In this document: positions 1 through 11,600 of the stretch, one piece after another
Layout of the letters: each line of letters begins with the position of its first letter
Numbering within the stretch: the first letter of the stretch is position 1
Assembly: GCF_035582795.1 (NCBI RefSeq)
Contig: NC_134365.1
Span: 133,637,077-133,701,076, forward strand
Direction: 5' to 3'
DNA: 64,000 nucleotides
DNA from: Mycteria americana
Taxonomy: Eukaryota; Chordata; Aves; Ciconiiformes; Ciconiidae
The notes under the pieces: generated by a model
The model's input: only the letters and a program-made list of their open reading frames with translations
The model's database searches: none
What the model was told of the DNA's origin: nothing
Made by a program: the position numbers and the translations under genes

Positions 1-3000
1 ATTATGGAGGCCTGGATAAACCTAGAATGACATGCTAACATTAAACAAGGTCAAAACTTGTTTACATTAAAACACAGTTATAGAAGGTCATTCTTTTGCA
101 AAGGAACAAGATTGCACAAGAATCTTGGGAAATGCACTTTGTAAGAAAGAAATTGAATGAGCAGTATTCAAGAAGAGCGTGCAAACAGAAACTGAACACA
201 CAGAAAACAGAAAAAAGTAGCACAGACAATCTGAGCACTCGTAGTTTGTGACAGAGGTCCCAAGCCCGTGACACAGTAACCTCTTACATAGTTGTGGCAA
301 CTACAAAGATAACTGCAAGCTTGACAGAAAGTAAATCACATACGGCAGAACATGGTATGTAGACACAAATAGGACTCAGCTATAAAAACCAACTGAGAAT
401 CACTGCTTTAAGTATTGCTTTCTGTTTCATTTCACAGTTTTTTAGTACTAGTGAATTAGCTTAAACAGCCAAACTGTCTTTTATAGTGGTTTAACTAACT
501 GAATTAAGCTACATGAGAAAGTTTTAAAATAATCATCATTAATTTCTATCATTGGAAAGGAATAGTGACTCTATGGCCCCACTATGCACACAACTGTATT
601 CCACACAACCCACACTGTTAATCAGTAATAAAAAAAAGTCTAAGCTGTATGTCAGTATACATTGCCACCAACTGTGTTTGAAGAGACTCTTCAGCCCACG
701 AGAAATATAGTTTCTCTCCCCCTGCTCACCAGGATTTTGCAGAGACAAATTTAGAAGCCAGTTTAGTCTAAACCAATATAACCAATACAAAAAAGAAGAC
801 CAAACGAAGTAAAAAAATCCTTCTGAAAAAAAACTTGAATTGCAGTAAGCGCAAATTCCTCCTTTTTTTTTTTTAATACAAGAAACACACGTACATCAGA
901 CAACAAAATCACAGACTGCCATGAGAGGGTTATTAACACATCTCCTTCGTGCTTATTCTTCTTTAACATTTGTTGAAAATGTAGTCATCTTTTTGTAACA
1001 CAAGCACAACATTTATGTAGCTCATCAAAAATACCATTTCTTTTTAAGTGAGACATGAAGTAGCCTCTATAAGCTGACTACAAAACAGAGTGTCTTCTTC
1101 CCATCAAATAGTCAGGCTAGGCAAACACAACTGAACTGCACCTGTAGTATCACGCTCCTTATGCTCGGCATATCTGCTCTCTTGAATACTTGTGTCCGAT
1201 GCCGCCAGCAAATTATTTTTTGGGTAATTCAGGTAAAAGTAACATAGCTCCCTGATACAGTGCATATTGTCCAGGCTTTCCATGCCTCAAGTGGTAAAAT
1301 TCTTGCATCAACATCTTACGTTTTATTGCCAATTTCTCCTCTTGGCCTCTGAAGTCTCCAACAGAACTTGGAATTACCCAAAGCCATCAACACATACGAT
1401 CACGGAAGTTAGGTAACCACAGTGTTTTTAATCTATTTGATTAAACTGCTGTAATCTTCCTACTCCAGGTTTCCTAAGTAAACACAGGCACTAAAGAGAA
1501 AGTAAGTAGAGATGTTAAGTGGCCTGTAAGGCTTATTAAGATCAAGCTGATAGTTTTAGCAAGGCTGATGTGACCTAACACTACTAATCTTAGAAACTCC
1601 TGGTGATCTTAGAAGCCTAAACCATACGCATTTTTTTCTTCAGAGATTTTAAACGTCAAAGACTATATAGTTTCCTGTCAGTCTTAGGACATGAATACAC
1701 TTACATATACAGCCTACGCAGAGACAAGATTCCATAGACACATCCAGTGACAACAGACTGGAGTACATCCAAAGAACAGGGCTGGCCAGGCTGTAACATA
1801 CCGTTCTTACTCTCTTCATTTCCACTAACATAAACCAGGCTTAAAATCATAAAATGAGACTACTTCTTCCTGGAGAATCATGAGACACTTTTCAAACCAT
1901 AAAATAATACAGATACTACAAGGTGAAAAAAAAAAAAAAAGGCATTACTAAATGGCTACCACACAAGAGATGTCCAAAAGCAAGTAGTACTGCAGGGACA
2001 ACTTCGAACAGTACAAATCCTTACCAAAAAGCAAAGTTCAGCCAGAACACCCAAGTCATTAAAACAAACACTGAAATTTTTACACCTCTCTAGTCACAAC
2101 TGAAAAGCCTCACAAACATTAATACTTCCCCAGCAACAATTTACAAACCCAACTTTCAAATAGACAATGGTGAAATGATTTGTTTAGTGCCAGGGCTAAA
2201 ATGAAGATATTCTAAGTTTCAGGCCATTGCTCCTGCCAATACAGAAAGACATGGCATAAGGACCACAAATGCCAGAGTAGGGGAAGCACAGCAGCAGGGG
2301 AAGTGAGAAACAGACTCATGTGAGCAGAGACCAGAGAAGGATAGCATGGGTTCTAGTCAAGTTGTCCTTTTAATGCAACACAGGAGAAGGTGTGATTTTT
2401 TTTTTTTTAAGATGGTAGAAAACCCTGTCTCACTGCGACGTGGTAGCAAGCCCAGCACTGGCTCTTTAATACTTGCAGCATTCTTTCACTAATACCATTG
2501 CCATAAACATGTGATTGTTTCCACTTTTAATCACTTTCTGGCTTAACATCACTGGCTCATTTCTGTCTGCTTGTATGTGTAATACTGGAATGAAGGAACA
2601 TTCTATAAGCTTCACGGTGTTACACACGGCCTTTATATTTACTCAACCAGCAACATTCATAGGATAATAAAATCTAAACAACTCGTGTCAGAGAACAGGA
2701 GCCGAATAACCTCTGATACGGATATGAGAAGTTTATTGCTACCTAGATCAAAATGTCAGTTTTCTAACAGGAACACAAGTCATTCCTGGGTTTCAGTCCA
2801 GTGCTTCTGAAAAGAAAAATGCTATTTATTCCTCAGCAATGCTTCCTAAAGTGCATGAATTTTCCATGAACAGGTCTCCTACACAAGTACCATCAAAGTT
2901 CATGCCTGGGATTTAATTAAGCCAATCTCTGCATGGCAGACGAGAAAATTCACATTCACGACAAGTAACTTACTCTCTCCTTCTGTCGCTAAGCTCACAA

Positions 3001-3538
3001 AATTTCAGGTCAGAAACCCTTATTTTGACCCTCTTCCCCATGGAACTTGCTGTCTGGGAGTAACGCAAAGAAGGAGAGGCAAGCCTGCCTCTCCGGCCTC
3101 CTGGCACCTCACCTCAGGAGGCCGAGGCGGCCAGGCAGAGCGGCGGTGTTTACCACCGGCTGCCGACGACCACGCACAGCTGGCTGTCACCGCAGGCGGC
3201 CGCCTCGCACACGACGGCCCCCACCCACCTGCGGGGCCTCCCGGGGCGGGGGAGCCGCCGCCAGGCCGGGCCTGGCCGGTCCCACCGCGGCAGCGCGCAC
3301 CGCCCGGCCGCCCCCCGCCGTGACTGCGCACCCCGGGCTCCCCAGGCCGCACGCAGGGGCGGGCCCCGCCGCCCAGATGCTAGGCGAGGAGAGGAGGCCT
3401 AGGCACCGGCCTCCGCCGCCGTTCCCCACGCCCCGGGCGGGCCCTCGCCGCTCCTGCGCGGCTGGAGAGCCGGGGTGACCCTCCCCCTCCCCCGCTCCCG
3501 CAGCGGCGGGGGGGGCTGCGGGCGGCCCCGCCACTCAC
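1..3538 (-). other. PDK3: PDK3 intron 1 (5' part)
   Basis: This is the stretch downstream of the PDK3 exon 1 donor, on the gene's strand. It is AT-rich with several A/T runs (about 867-878, 1925-1940 and 2396-2409). I looked for the conserved second PDK exon (the block around NACEKTSxxFLRxELPVRLAN) and found no open frame that resembles it, so the rest of the gene lies to the left of the window. No other gene or recognisable repeat is seen here. The intronic assignment follows from the position of exon 1 and is inference. Confidence 0.8.
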
Positions 3539-3644
3539 CGAAGTCGAGGAACTGCTTGATGGAGAGGGGCGAGGGGGAGAAGCGGGAGTAGTACTCGATC
3601 TGCTTGGGGATGGGGCTCTTCAGCAGCGCCCCGCACAGCCGCAT
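3539..3644 (-). CDS. PDK3: Pyruvate dehydrogenase kinase 3, coding exon 1 (partial gene)
   Basis: This exon encodes the first 35 residues plus one base of the next codon of a mitochondrial pyruvate dehydrogenase kinase. The kinase phosphorylates the E1-alpha subunit in the matrix and shuts down the complex. The reading runs from an ATG in a good context (CGCCATGC) through MRLCGALLKSPIPKQIE and YYSRFSPSPLSIKQFLDF to a consensus donor (G|GTGAGT). The SPSPLSxKQxLDFG signature is shared by all four PDKs. The PKQIE-YSRFSPSPLSIKQ wording and the short leader fit PDK3 better than PDK1, PDK2 or PDK4, as I recall those proteins. The exon break after LDF-G, phase 1, is the family's usual one. Later exons, with the GHKL ATPase domain, are outside the window. 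Paralogue choice is confident but not proven from 35 residues. Confidence 0.92.
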
Positions 3645-3805
3645 GGCGCGGCGCGGCCCGCCCGGCTCCGCTCCTCCCTCTCCTCTCCGCCGTTCCGCTC
3701 CGCTCTCCCTCCCCGGCAGCGGCACTAGGGCGCTGGGGCGGCGGCGCAGCCACCCGCGCTCATGCCAGGGGAGCGGCCAGCCCGGCAGCGCCCGTCGCCC
3801 TCTGC

Positions 3806-3858
3806 AGCCCAGCCCAGCCCGGCCCGGCCCGGCCCGGCCCGGCCCAGCCCAGCCCAGC
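3806..3858. repeat. (GGCCC/AGCCC)n pentanucleotide tandem repeat
   Basis: About ten five-base units of AGCCC or GGCCC follow one another. The minus strand carries regular GGG runs every five bases, which could fold as a G-quadruplex in the PDK3 promoter or leader. Confidence 0.85.
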
Positions 3859-3927
3859 GGGAGGGGCGAGCGGGGGGAGCCGCCCCGCCGCTGCCCGCCC
3901 CGCGCGCGCGCGCTCCCGCCCGGCCTG

Positions 3928-3938
3928 GCGCACGCGCA
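3928..3938 (+). promoter_or_regulatory. NRF1-like site in the PDK3 promoter
   Basis: GCGCACGCGCA matches 11 of the 12 positions of the NRF1 consensus YGCGCAYGCGCR; only the leading pyrimidine is missing. It lies about 285 bases upstream of the PDK3 ATG. NRF1 drives many nuclear genes for mitochondrial proteins. The match is seen; binding is inference. Confidence 0.5.
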
Positions 3939-4047
3939 CGTCCGTGGAGGGCGGGGAGAGGCGGGCGCGAGTGACTGGCGCGTGGCGTCCGTCCGCCGTC
4001 CTTCGCCAACGGCCGGGGCGCCCTAACGCGCAGGCGTATCGCCGCGA

Positions 4048-4057
4048 GGGGCGGGGC
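4048..4057 (+). promoter_or_regulatory. GC box (Sp1/KLF type)
   Basis: GGGGCGGGGC is a perfect Sp1-type GC box about 400 bases upstream of the PDK3 start codon, inside the CpG island. Confidence 0.55.
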
Positions 4058-4082
4058 CGCCACCGGCGTGAGGCGCCTCGCT

Positions 4083-4109
4083 GAGCGGGAGCGGGAGCGG
4101 GAGCGGGAG
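4083..4109. repeat. (GGGAGC)n hexanucleotide repeat
   Basis: About 4.5 exact copies of a GGGAGC unit on the plus strand. On the minus strand it codes for Ser-Arg repeats in the upstream open frame. Confidence 0.9.
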
Positions 4110-4185
4110 TAGAAGTAGAGCAGGCCTCGGCCCCTTGGGTGGGAAGGAGGGAGAGCCAGGCTAAACAGCAGGGACAGCCTTGCCC

Positions 4186-4195
4186 CCGCCATCTT
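4186..4195 (-). promoter_or_regulatory. YY1-type motif AAGATGGCGG
   Basis: On the PDK3 strand this reads AAGATGGCGG, the core of the YY1 element that in many vertebrate promoters sits just downstream of the start site in the sense direction. It lies about 545 bases upstream of the PDK3 ATG, so either PDK3 has a long leader or the motif marks a further start site. Confidence 0.4.
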
Positions 4196-4300
4196 CTTGG
4201 CACAGCCTGTTTCCACTCTGCAAGCGGTGGGCTAGCATTTAGAATTGATCTATTGCTGTTCGGTTAACCTGTCTCAGCCAGCCCGTGAAATGTACGCACG

Positions 4301-4334
4301 ATGTACTTCAGCGTGAAATGTACTTCAGCGTGAA
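4301..4334. repeat. 17-base exact tandem duplication
   Basis: The 17-mer ATGTACTTCAGCGTGAA occurs twice head to tail without mismatch, just outside the PDK3 CpG island. It looks like a simple replication-slippage duplication. Confidence 0.9.
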
Positions 4335-5626
4335 ATCTAGCCTTAATGCTATCAGTATTCAGTGGGTCTTACAGTTTGTGCAAGACCAACGGAGGAAAGG
4401 CCGCCTTCATTTTACGTAACAAAGCAAGTTTTAAGCAATGGAGAGAACAAGGTTTAAAGGTGGAAGACTTCACCATGTCATAACGCGAGGCCTACCGCGG
4501 CTGTAGATGGGGCCCTTCGGAATCTCTTATAACCCTGTACTCCCTGTGAAGACAGTCCAGGTCCAGAGTTCATCAAGTTTCAACTCTTGATAATACTTAC
4601 CATCTCCTGAAAAGTCCATTTTTATCTGAGAAAGCACCTGAATACAATTAAAATTAATTTTGATTGCTAAAATCAATAGTGAAGCCAGGTATTTGAGAGC
4701 AAAAATGTACCACTGAATGAAATCACAGGCTATTTTTTTCCTGCTTTGCTATGATGTGGTTTAGGTACATTGATGACAAATGCATCTGATGACAAGTAAC
4801 TGGTCACAAATTATTTTTTTTTTTCACTCCAATGAATTCAATATAAACTTCAGCACGTACAAGGTAATACTACTCTAATTTTATAACTGACTCACAAAAG
4901 AAACAGGTACTCTTCAGTTACTGAAAGCCTCTCTCCATCCTTCCTATCATGATTGTCCTTATAGAATTTGAGATTGAGAAATCCTGACCTAATGTACAAA
5001 ATAACTTCTAATAGCTGGAAAACGTTTTAAAATCACTTCAATTGCAGGTTATAGAAATGACCGCCTTGAAGAGGCATGTCATGTAATCAAGGCTGACAAA
5101 ATGAAACATCTCCTGTAATTCTGAAGCTTTTCTGGCAGATGAGGAAAAGTGTTTTAAAACTTTTGTTATATACTCTTCAGGATTTGATTTTGATTTATCT
5201 ATAGCATAACTCTGAAATGAGTTGCGGAATTATCTGGCAGAAAATAATATCATTTTGTGTTAAAGACAGAACAATGTTTCCCCAAATTAAGATGAAATTA
5301 GCAACTTCAAAGAATGATACATTGTCAAAATTTAAGCCACTTGATTTCATATACCTTTCACATTTTTAAGTAATTCACTTCTGCCTCAAAAAATAGCAAG
5401 ACAACAGTTAACTGCTGATACATCTTTCTAAACACAAAACCTTTTTTGCAGTATAAACAGTGTCACAGCATCGCTTTTTTGGGAATTTTTTAAACCAGTA
5501 TTAACCAGCCCAGGTGAAAATTGGAATTGTTTTTGTCTATGCTGATACGGACTAAAACCATAATGAAGATGTGGGCAAAGTCACTGGAAAACAGTGGTGT
5601 GCTGTTCTCATCAAATGGACTCTCGA

Positions 5627-5653
5627 CAGCTTCTCTCGACGCTGGAGAAGCTG
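5627..5653. repeat. Short hairpin, 9-base stem
   Basis: CAGCTTCTC and GAGAAGCTG are perfect reverse complements separated by nine bases. It is small enough to be chance in non-coding DNA. Confidence 0.6.
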
Positions 5654-8600
5654 GAGAATCTGATGACGTTAACCAATAGATCTAATTCTCTGAAAACTGT
5701 TCATACACACACTTAAGATAAATATGAATCTCTGACTCACCCAACAACTCTGCCTAACCTTGTGCGTAAGAAGACTGCAAGAGTTGCTTGAGAGAACACA
5801 AAATGCAGATAAGTAAATCGATGGTTGTTTTACCAATGCAGGACACGAACAAGCATACATGTAAACCTAGTTCCTAAACAATCTGCCTAAATAAAGAGAA
5901 GTTAGTGACATAAACCATGCTAAATAGAAAATGTCACTGGGATCAACAGACTTAAAGTATAAGCTGGGTTTTGCTAAGAGCATGTTTTTGGACCATTTGG
6001 ATTTCTCGTAGCTCATACCTGCCTCCTTTATGTATTTCAGCACACATCTGATGCAGAAATGCTTCCTGCAGCTCGTTCTGTGAGTGCCTCCCTGAATTTT
6101 TGTTTATATGATAAAAAGCCTCTACAGGCATGCAGGGAAGAAAAGGATTTGCCTCTTCGGAAGAGTTAATTACAACAGTGTTAATTACACAGCTAACACT
6201 GCTGAATTTCTTGCGTGCTTAGCATCTCCCTTTCATCAAGGGTATTATTTTCATATTTTCCAGTTAAATTCAAAGCCAGAATAACTAGAAGTAGGCTAGG
6301 GGTCCAAGATGCCCCAGTTTTATATGGCCCTTTAGTAGCCAGAACGTCTTAGTCCCCATTCAGTTAAAAAATGTTGGGCGTGCAGGCAATTGGAAACCTC
6401 AGCACCTGTAAGTGAATTAGGGTCTTGGTATGGATGCTTGCCAGAACCGTACACTGAGGAGGCGATGGCCGGGGTGTCCTGGCCCCGAGGGCACCACCCA
6501 GCCCAACTGCTCCTGCCCGGCCCTTCCCCGGGAAGCCCCAGCCTTCGTGGCACCCTGACACATCGAATCAGTTTTTGTTGGGCCATCACTGTGACGAAGG
6601 AGATGGGTAATTGAATCGGAGAAGCCAATCTTGCCTTAATCATTTTTCTTGGGTTTCTGCATTGGAGTTGGTGTAAAATCAATGCTTCTGACTCACAAAC
6701 CACCGAAACTTTGAGAGGCAATATCAAGGTTTGCTGCGGAGTGATTCCTTAAAACAGGGGATCTGATGCAGAGTATATTTACATAACCAAAAGCTTTTTG
6801 GTGTTTCCTACCCTCAGAAGTTTTGAGTGCTGACTGGTTCCCACTGACTTCAGTGCTGGTATTTAAAAACCAGCCTCCCCTAGTTTTGTGCTTTGGATAT
6901 GATGGGGAGGGGGTGTCCCCTAACGGCAGAGTGTACATGGAAGAGCCTGTGCTGCTTAATCTCTATACATGTAGATAGTCTTTATGCATGAATTCAGTGG
7001 AGCCGCAGGGATGAATAAGGAACACTTATATTACTAGTAGTCAGAAAATTAAGTTACTGGAAAAGAAAGGTCTCCCTAAGTTTGAGTTTTCTTAGTGCTT
7101 GGTTACAGTTAGAGATTCACTCCTATCCCTAGACAAATTTGTAGCAAAACTTCATCTGGGCAATTTGGCAGTCACATTTCTGTTTCATTTTCAGATCTTG
7201 TTCTTTCAGGACCTTTGTATTACATGGACTTCCATTTTCAGGGAGCAAAGCTTTTGCATTTAATGTTTTGTCCAATTAAGATTTATTCGCAGCAAACATT
7301 TCAGATCATTAAAACACCAGAGCCATAATCTCCTTAGCAAAGCTTGTTTTTCTTCACTGCAGAATACTCGGTATGTCTATAAACTAGCTGCAGGGGATTC
7401 AGCATAATGAACTTCTTTGTATGGATGTCAGAGGAGGGGAAAAGGAATGTTAAACTGTAAACCAAGAAAACATGGTTATTAGTGTTTTCTAGACACGTTG
7501 ACTTTGTGGAATTCATAGTAATTTTTTTAACAAAAAAAAAACCCTATACTGAAGTTATTGTAACCCCTATATCTTAAAGTTCAGAAGCACTCGTTGAGAA
7601 TGGGTATAATACAATTGAAACACTAACAATAACAGTAACCAATAACAGTTATTTGGGGGAAATTCACACAGAGAATTATAGTCCCGAAGTGCATTTTACA
7701 AGATGAGAGAAAAAACCAGCACAGAACAGGAAAAACTGGTATAGGGTTGTGCAATGTTTCATACAAATTCCTTCTGTTCATAGTACTAATTTTTCTCAAT
7801 AACACCGCTGTATTTTCCCACCTGCCGTTATATGCTTTCAAGGGCAGATTCAAGTAGTTGATCGTGTAAAGCCACATTGGGAACACATGGAGTTAGAAAG
7901 GGATAAGGTTTCTTAATGAAGCTTTCCTAAACTTCAAAAAAGACCTGTTTTTATTTTTAATAATTTATCTCTTCCTAGTATTTATGCACTCAGATGGGTA
8001 AGTTTGGATGGGCTGTTACCCATAATGGTCAGAAGATTGATAGCACTCAAATGCATGAGTTTAAAGTAAATATGGTCATTACATTTGGGAATGCACATGT
8101 AGTATTAGATTCTGTTACTATCATAGTCTGCATTTTCAGGCATTCTTGTCTATTACCCAAGAAAACAAAGTTTCTTTACCAAGTTTTTTTGCCAGCAAAA
8201 GCTGGTAGTCATTGCATTTAGTGTTCCACATCCTAGTTAGTTGACCAGCAAAGTTTAGCAATTTTTCTAAAGGAACCGTCAGGGAGTATCAAAAATTACG
8301 TTCAGCAAATCTAAGAGGTAGGAAGTTAAAGAAATTCTTGATTCTCTTTGTAAAGAGAATGGCTTGTGAAAGTGTTTATAATTAGCTGGCTCAGATGTAT
8401 TAGGGTTTTTTAGAGTATGCACTCCACAACTCATTTAATTACATAGCTATCCTCAGTAATTTGCTTCAGAGTAAGTAGAGCTGGTGCCACCACGGTGGTG
8501 ATGTCGGCTCTCTATCAGATGACACCATCTGTGTGTCCAGTATTAATAGACATTATTCTTTAATAGCCCATAAAAATTTCATCTCTAAGGAAAAACAAAT

Positions 8601-11600
8601 AGGTGATTTTCTTTTGAAATTGTTAAGGCACGCAGGAGAGAAAATCCTTGCCACTGAGACAACTGAGAGATGCAGAGAAAAATGAGTTTACCCACTTCTC
8701 TCAGCAGTGAGGAAAGCTCACTTTAAGTTTATGAGTTTACCCACTCTTATTTAACACTACACCATTAGCCACAATTTTTCCTTTTGTTTCATGGGTGTTC
8801 CTCTCTCTTTCTTTCCCCAGCAGAGTTTCACATCTGCCCCTTTCTCAAACGCATTTTAGGGGAAGGAGGACAAGTCTTTGTGGGCTCCGGGCAGGGGCCA
8901 GTCTTTGTGGTTGTCCAAGTGCCCCGCCAGCGCCACAAAGGCATGAGCAGAGTTCTGAACCCAACACTCCTGTCGCAGTGGGCTGTTCTCCCAGCAGGCA
9001 GGTAAAAATGTCAGTGAGGTGGAAAGTTCCATTTTCACCTAACAGGCAGGATAAAGCAAAGTAACCGTTGGCAGAAAGAAAGAAGGAAACTGTCTAGGAG
9101 AAGTATCCTTATTGCCACGGTATTTTGTCCTGCCTGTGCCATAAGAGCAACCATTGGAACAAGTGAGTTAGAGCTATGGTGGGGTGGCACAGAACCATAC
9201 CAGAAAAACCCTTTCCCCCTAAGACTATGTCTTCGTGCTCCTTTTACCATTCAAATGTGCAAAAAAAACACAGCCAGGTTCTAACTCACATCTAAAACGT
9301 GCAAAACTGAATCTGACCAGCAGTCAGTACACTTATGCCAAGGATTTACATTTAATCTTCTCTTCCAGAAACAGCTTGCAAGAACATCAGCTGAGGCAGA
9401 GTCACTAGGTATACATAAGAAATACATCTTTGGGTTTTGTACTAGGTTCTCTTACTTTGAGGAGGAGGAGAACAGCACTAATTTGGCATTAGTAGGAGGG
9501 GAGTGCCCCTGAAAGAAATTCCTTCTCTTGATTTTTTTTTTTCTTCCCTTGCTAGGGAGTCTCCTAGGGGAAAATTCAAAACTTTGTTTCAGTTTGAGTT
9601 GCTGTAACCACACCCTGGCATACCCTTATCTTTGGGGAAAATCATCTCAGCACCTTTTTGTTTGCAGAAATTGAAGCCTGCAGGGGCCTTGCGAGGAAAA
9701 AGTTGAAAAGGAGTTACATCTTGCTATATGGAATTTACCATGCAGCAGGAGAAGTTCTTGTATCCTCAGATAAATGGAATAAAATCTGCCATTTAGGGGA
9801 GTAGATTTGAGTCGTCTTGGCTCTGAAAATTCTCAGCTGGAGAGAAGTGCACTTTTCGTTCATTTTGCATAGAACGTTTGTTTTCTATGCACTTAAATCT
9901 TCAAGAAGAAAATGCCAGTTTTGACTGAAAATCACCATAATCGCACAGGAAGTTGCTCCCATCTATGCTGGTACTTGACACCCTATCGAGCAGGCTGGAG
10001 GACCGGAGAAGCATGTTTCCCAAGGCTTTCATGCCCCAGCCTCCACAGCTCTGCTGTACGGACTGTCCTGAAACTGGGGCTTTTTGGTTTCACTGCAACG
10101 CATGAGGTGAGAACTAAAGATTTCAGGAAACATCATAGTTTTTATAGAAACATCAAAACATTCTTCTTTGAGAATCCACCCATTTTGTGGGATTCTTTAA
10201 ACAAAATAGTATACAAGTTCAGCTCCAGAAACAACTGGGAAGAAGAGCTGTTGTGCTTGCCATTGTGGAGCTTTCTGAATGTTAAATATCTTTCAGAGAA
10301 TAATTCCTGCTCCTGAGCTGCACTTTCCAGAGGTAGCTGTGTGCCAAGAGACAAACAAATTAATAAAAATTCTGAGTCCAAATACACCCTTTGTAATGAA
10401 TTATCAGCCATTTTCTTCTCAAAAACAAAGACGACATTTTAGGGAAGCACAAGTGCATTTTCTGATTGCCTCCTCTCCCAGATCTTGGCAGGAGAAAATG
10501 GGATGAGAGAAGAGCCTCTGTTCCAATAGCAGCTCTACCCTCTGAGGGTGCAGTGATACAACGCTTTGTTCCTCTGCATCGATCAGTCTCCTTTTCACCC
10601 CATTATGATATTTCCCTGTATCTCATGCACCAGATGCTAACAATTTTATAATTCAGTATCATAGCAAGTGCTTTGCTGAAATCAATAAGCACTACATGCC
10701 CTAGACTGCCTTTATGAAACACACATGCAATTACAGTTGGTTTGGCTATCAGGTTTGTCTGACCTGTTATGTTTCATTAACTCGCAGTTCTTACTGTTCA
10801 TCCAGCTTTTTCACTCTATAGATTTACACATGAATTGGCAGGTTTTTTAATCTTAACTTGAGCCCATGGAAAGTTTAAACTAATGATTGCAGCTTCTCCA
10901 ATTTCCAGTTAAAACCACTTTTCTTCATTTATTCAAGCAATAAGCTTTTATTGTTCCCATTTTCATATATTTATTCAGTTTATTTATTACAGATTTGGAA
11001 GTGCACAGTAAGAAACTGAACTGGTTTACATAGCACAAGTTAAACACATCTTTAACCTTTTTGTGACATCCTGAACTTCAAATATACTTTTGCACCTTTC
11101 GCTGATACTGCTTTTTGCCAGATTCTGGAGTTCCTCTTCACTGTAGAGTAAACAGCAAGATATATTTCATTTGATTTTCTGTAATAGTTTGCAAACTGTA
11201 GCTCATAGACTGGTCTAGATGAGAAAATAGGCAAATACAGTGATTATGTCTATTTACAGTAACTTAACAAATTAGCCCTAAGCATAACTTCCAGCAGATG
11301 AAGTTCTGCAAGGAGAAGTAAAAGAGCCATTACAGGAAGATTGTGTCTCCTCACTAATACAAGAAACCTTTGTCGGGGTTATAGTAGCACTAGTTTTTGG
11401 TTAGAGATAAGCTTTTCTGGTACATATTGGACAGCCATTCTTGCATCGTGATCCTAGTTTCCAGTTCCTCTTAACAGTGGGGAGTCACATCAGGATGCAA
11501 ATGTGGTTGCTCAGATCCGTGCCTACAGTGGGGCTCAAGACCAATGCCAAATAAGAATGCCACAATATTTTAGTCTGTCTTTATATACCTAGTCCAAGGG

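Larger units (their letters stand above)
3725..4216 (-). other. Possible long upstream open reading frame before PDK3
   Basis: An open frame of 163 codons runs on the PDK3 strand and stops 80 bases before the PDK3 start codon. A second in-frame ATG, at the YY1-type motif, would give 155 codons. The product is low-complexity (Arg, Ala, Pro rich, with a Ser-Arg repeat made by the hexanucleotide repeat at 4,083-4,109) and I recognise no domain. GC-rich DNA often leaves such frames open by chance. It matters only if PDK3 transcripts start upstream of about 4,192, in which case it would be a long upstream ORF. Confidence 0.2.
3030..4260 (-). promoter_or_regulatory. PDK3: CpG island and promoter of PDK3
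   Basis: A sharp change from AT-rich flanks to dense CpG and GC-rich sequence surrounds PDK3 exon 1. Within it are a GC box, a near-perfect NRF1 site, a YY1-type motif, a (CG)6 run and two G-rich short repeats. No TATA box is visible, as expected for a housekeeping CpG promoter. The edges are judged by eye and the start site cannot be placed from sequence alone. Long open frames on both strands here are a by-product of GC content. NRF1 control would suit a mitochondrial kinase, but that is inference. Confidence 0.85.

Noticed and set aside
3047..3478. 143-codon plus-strand frame at the PDK3 island, and a similar one at 3,604-4,026
   Set aside because: Low-complexity products with no domain; one is antisense to real PDK3 coding sequence.
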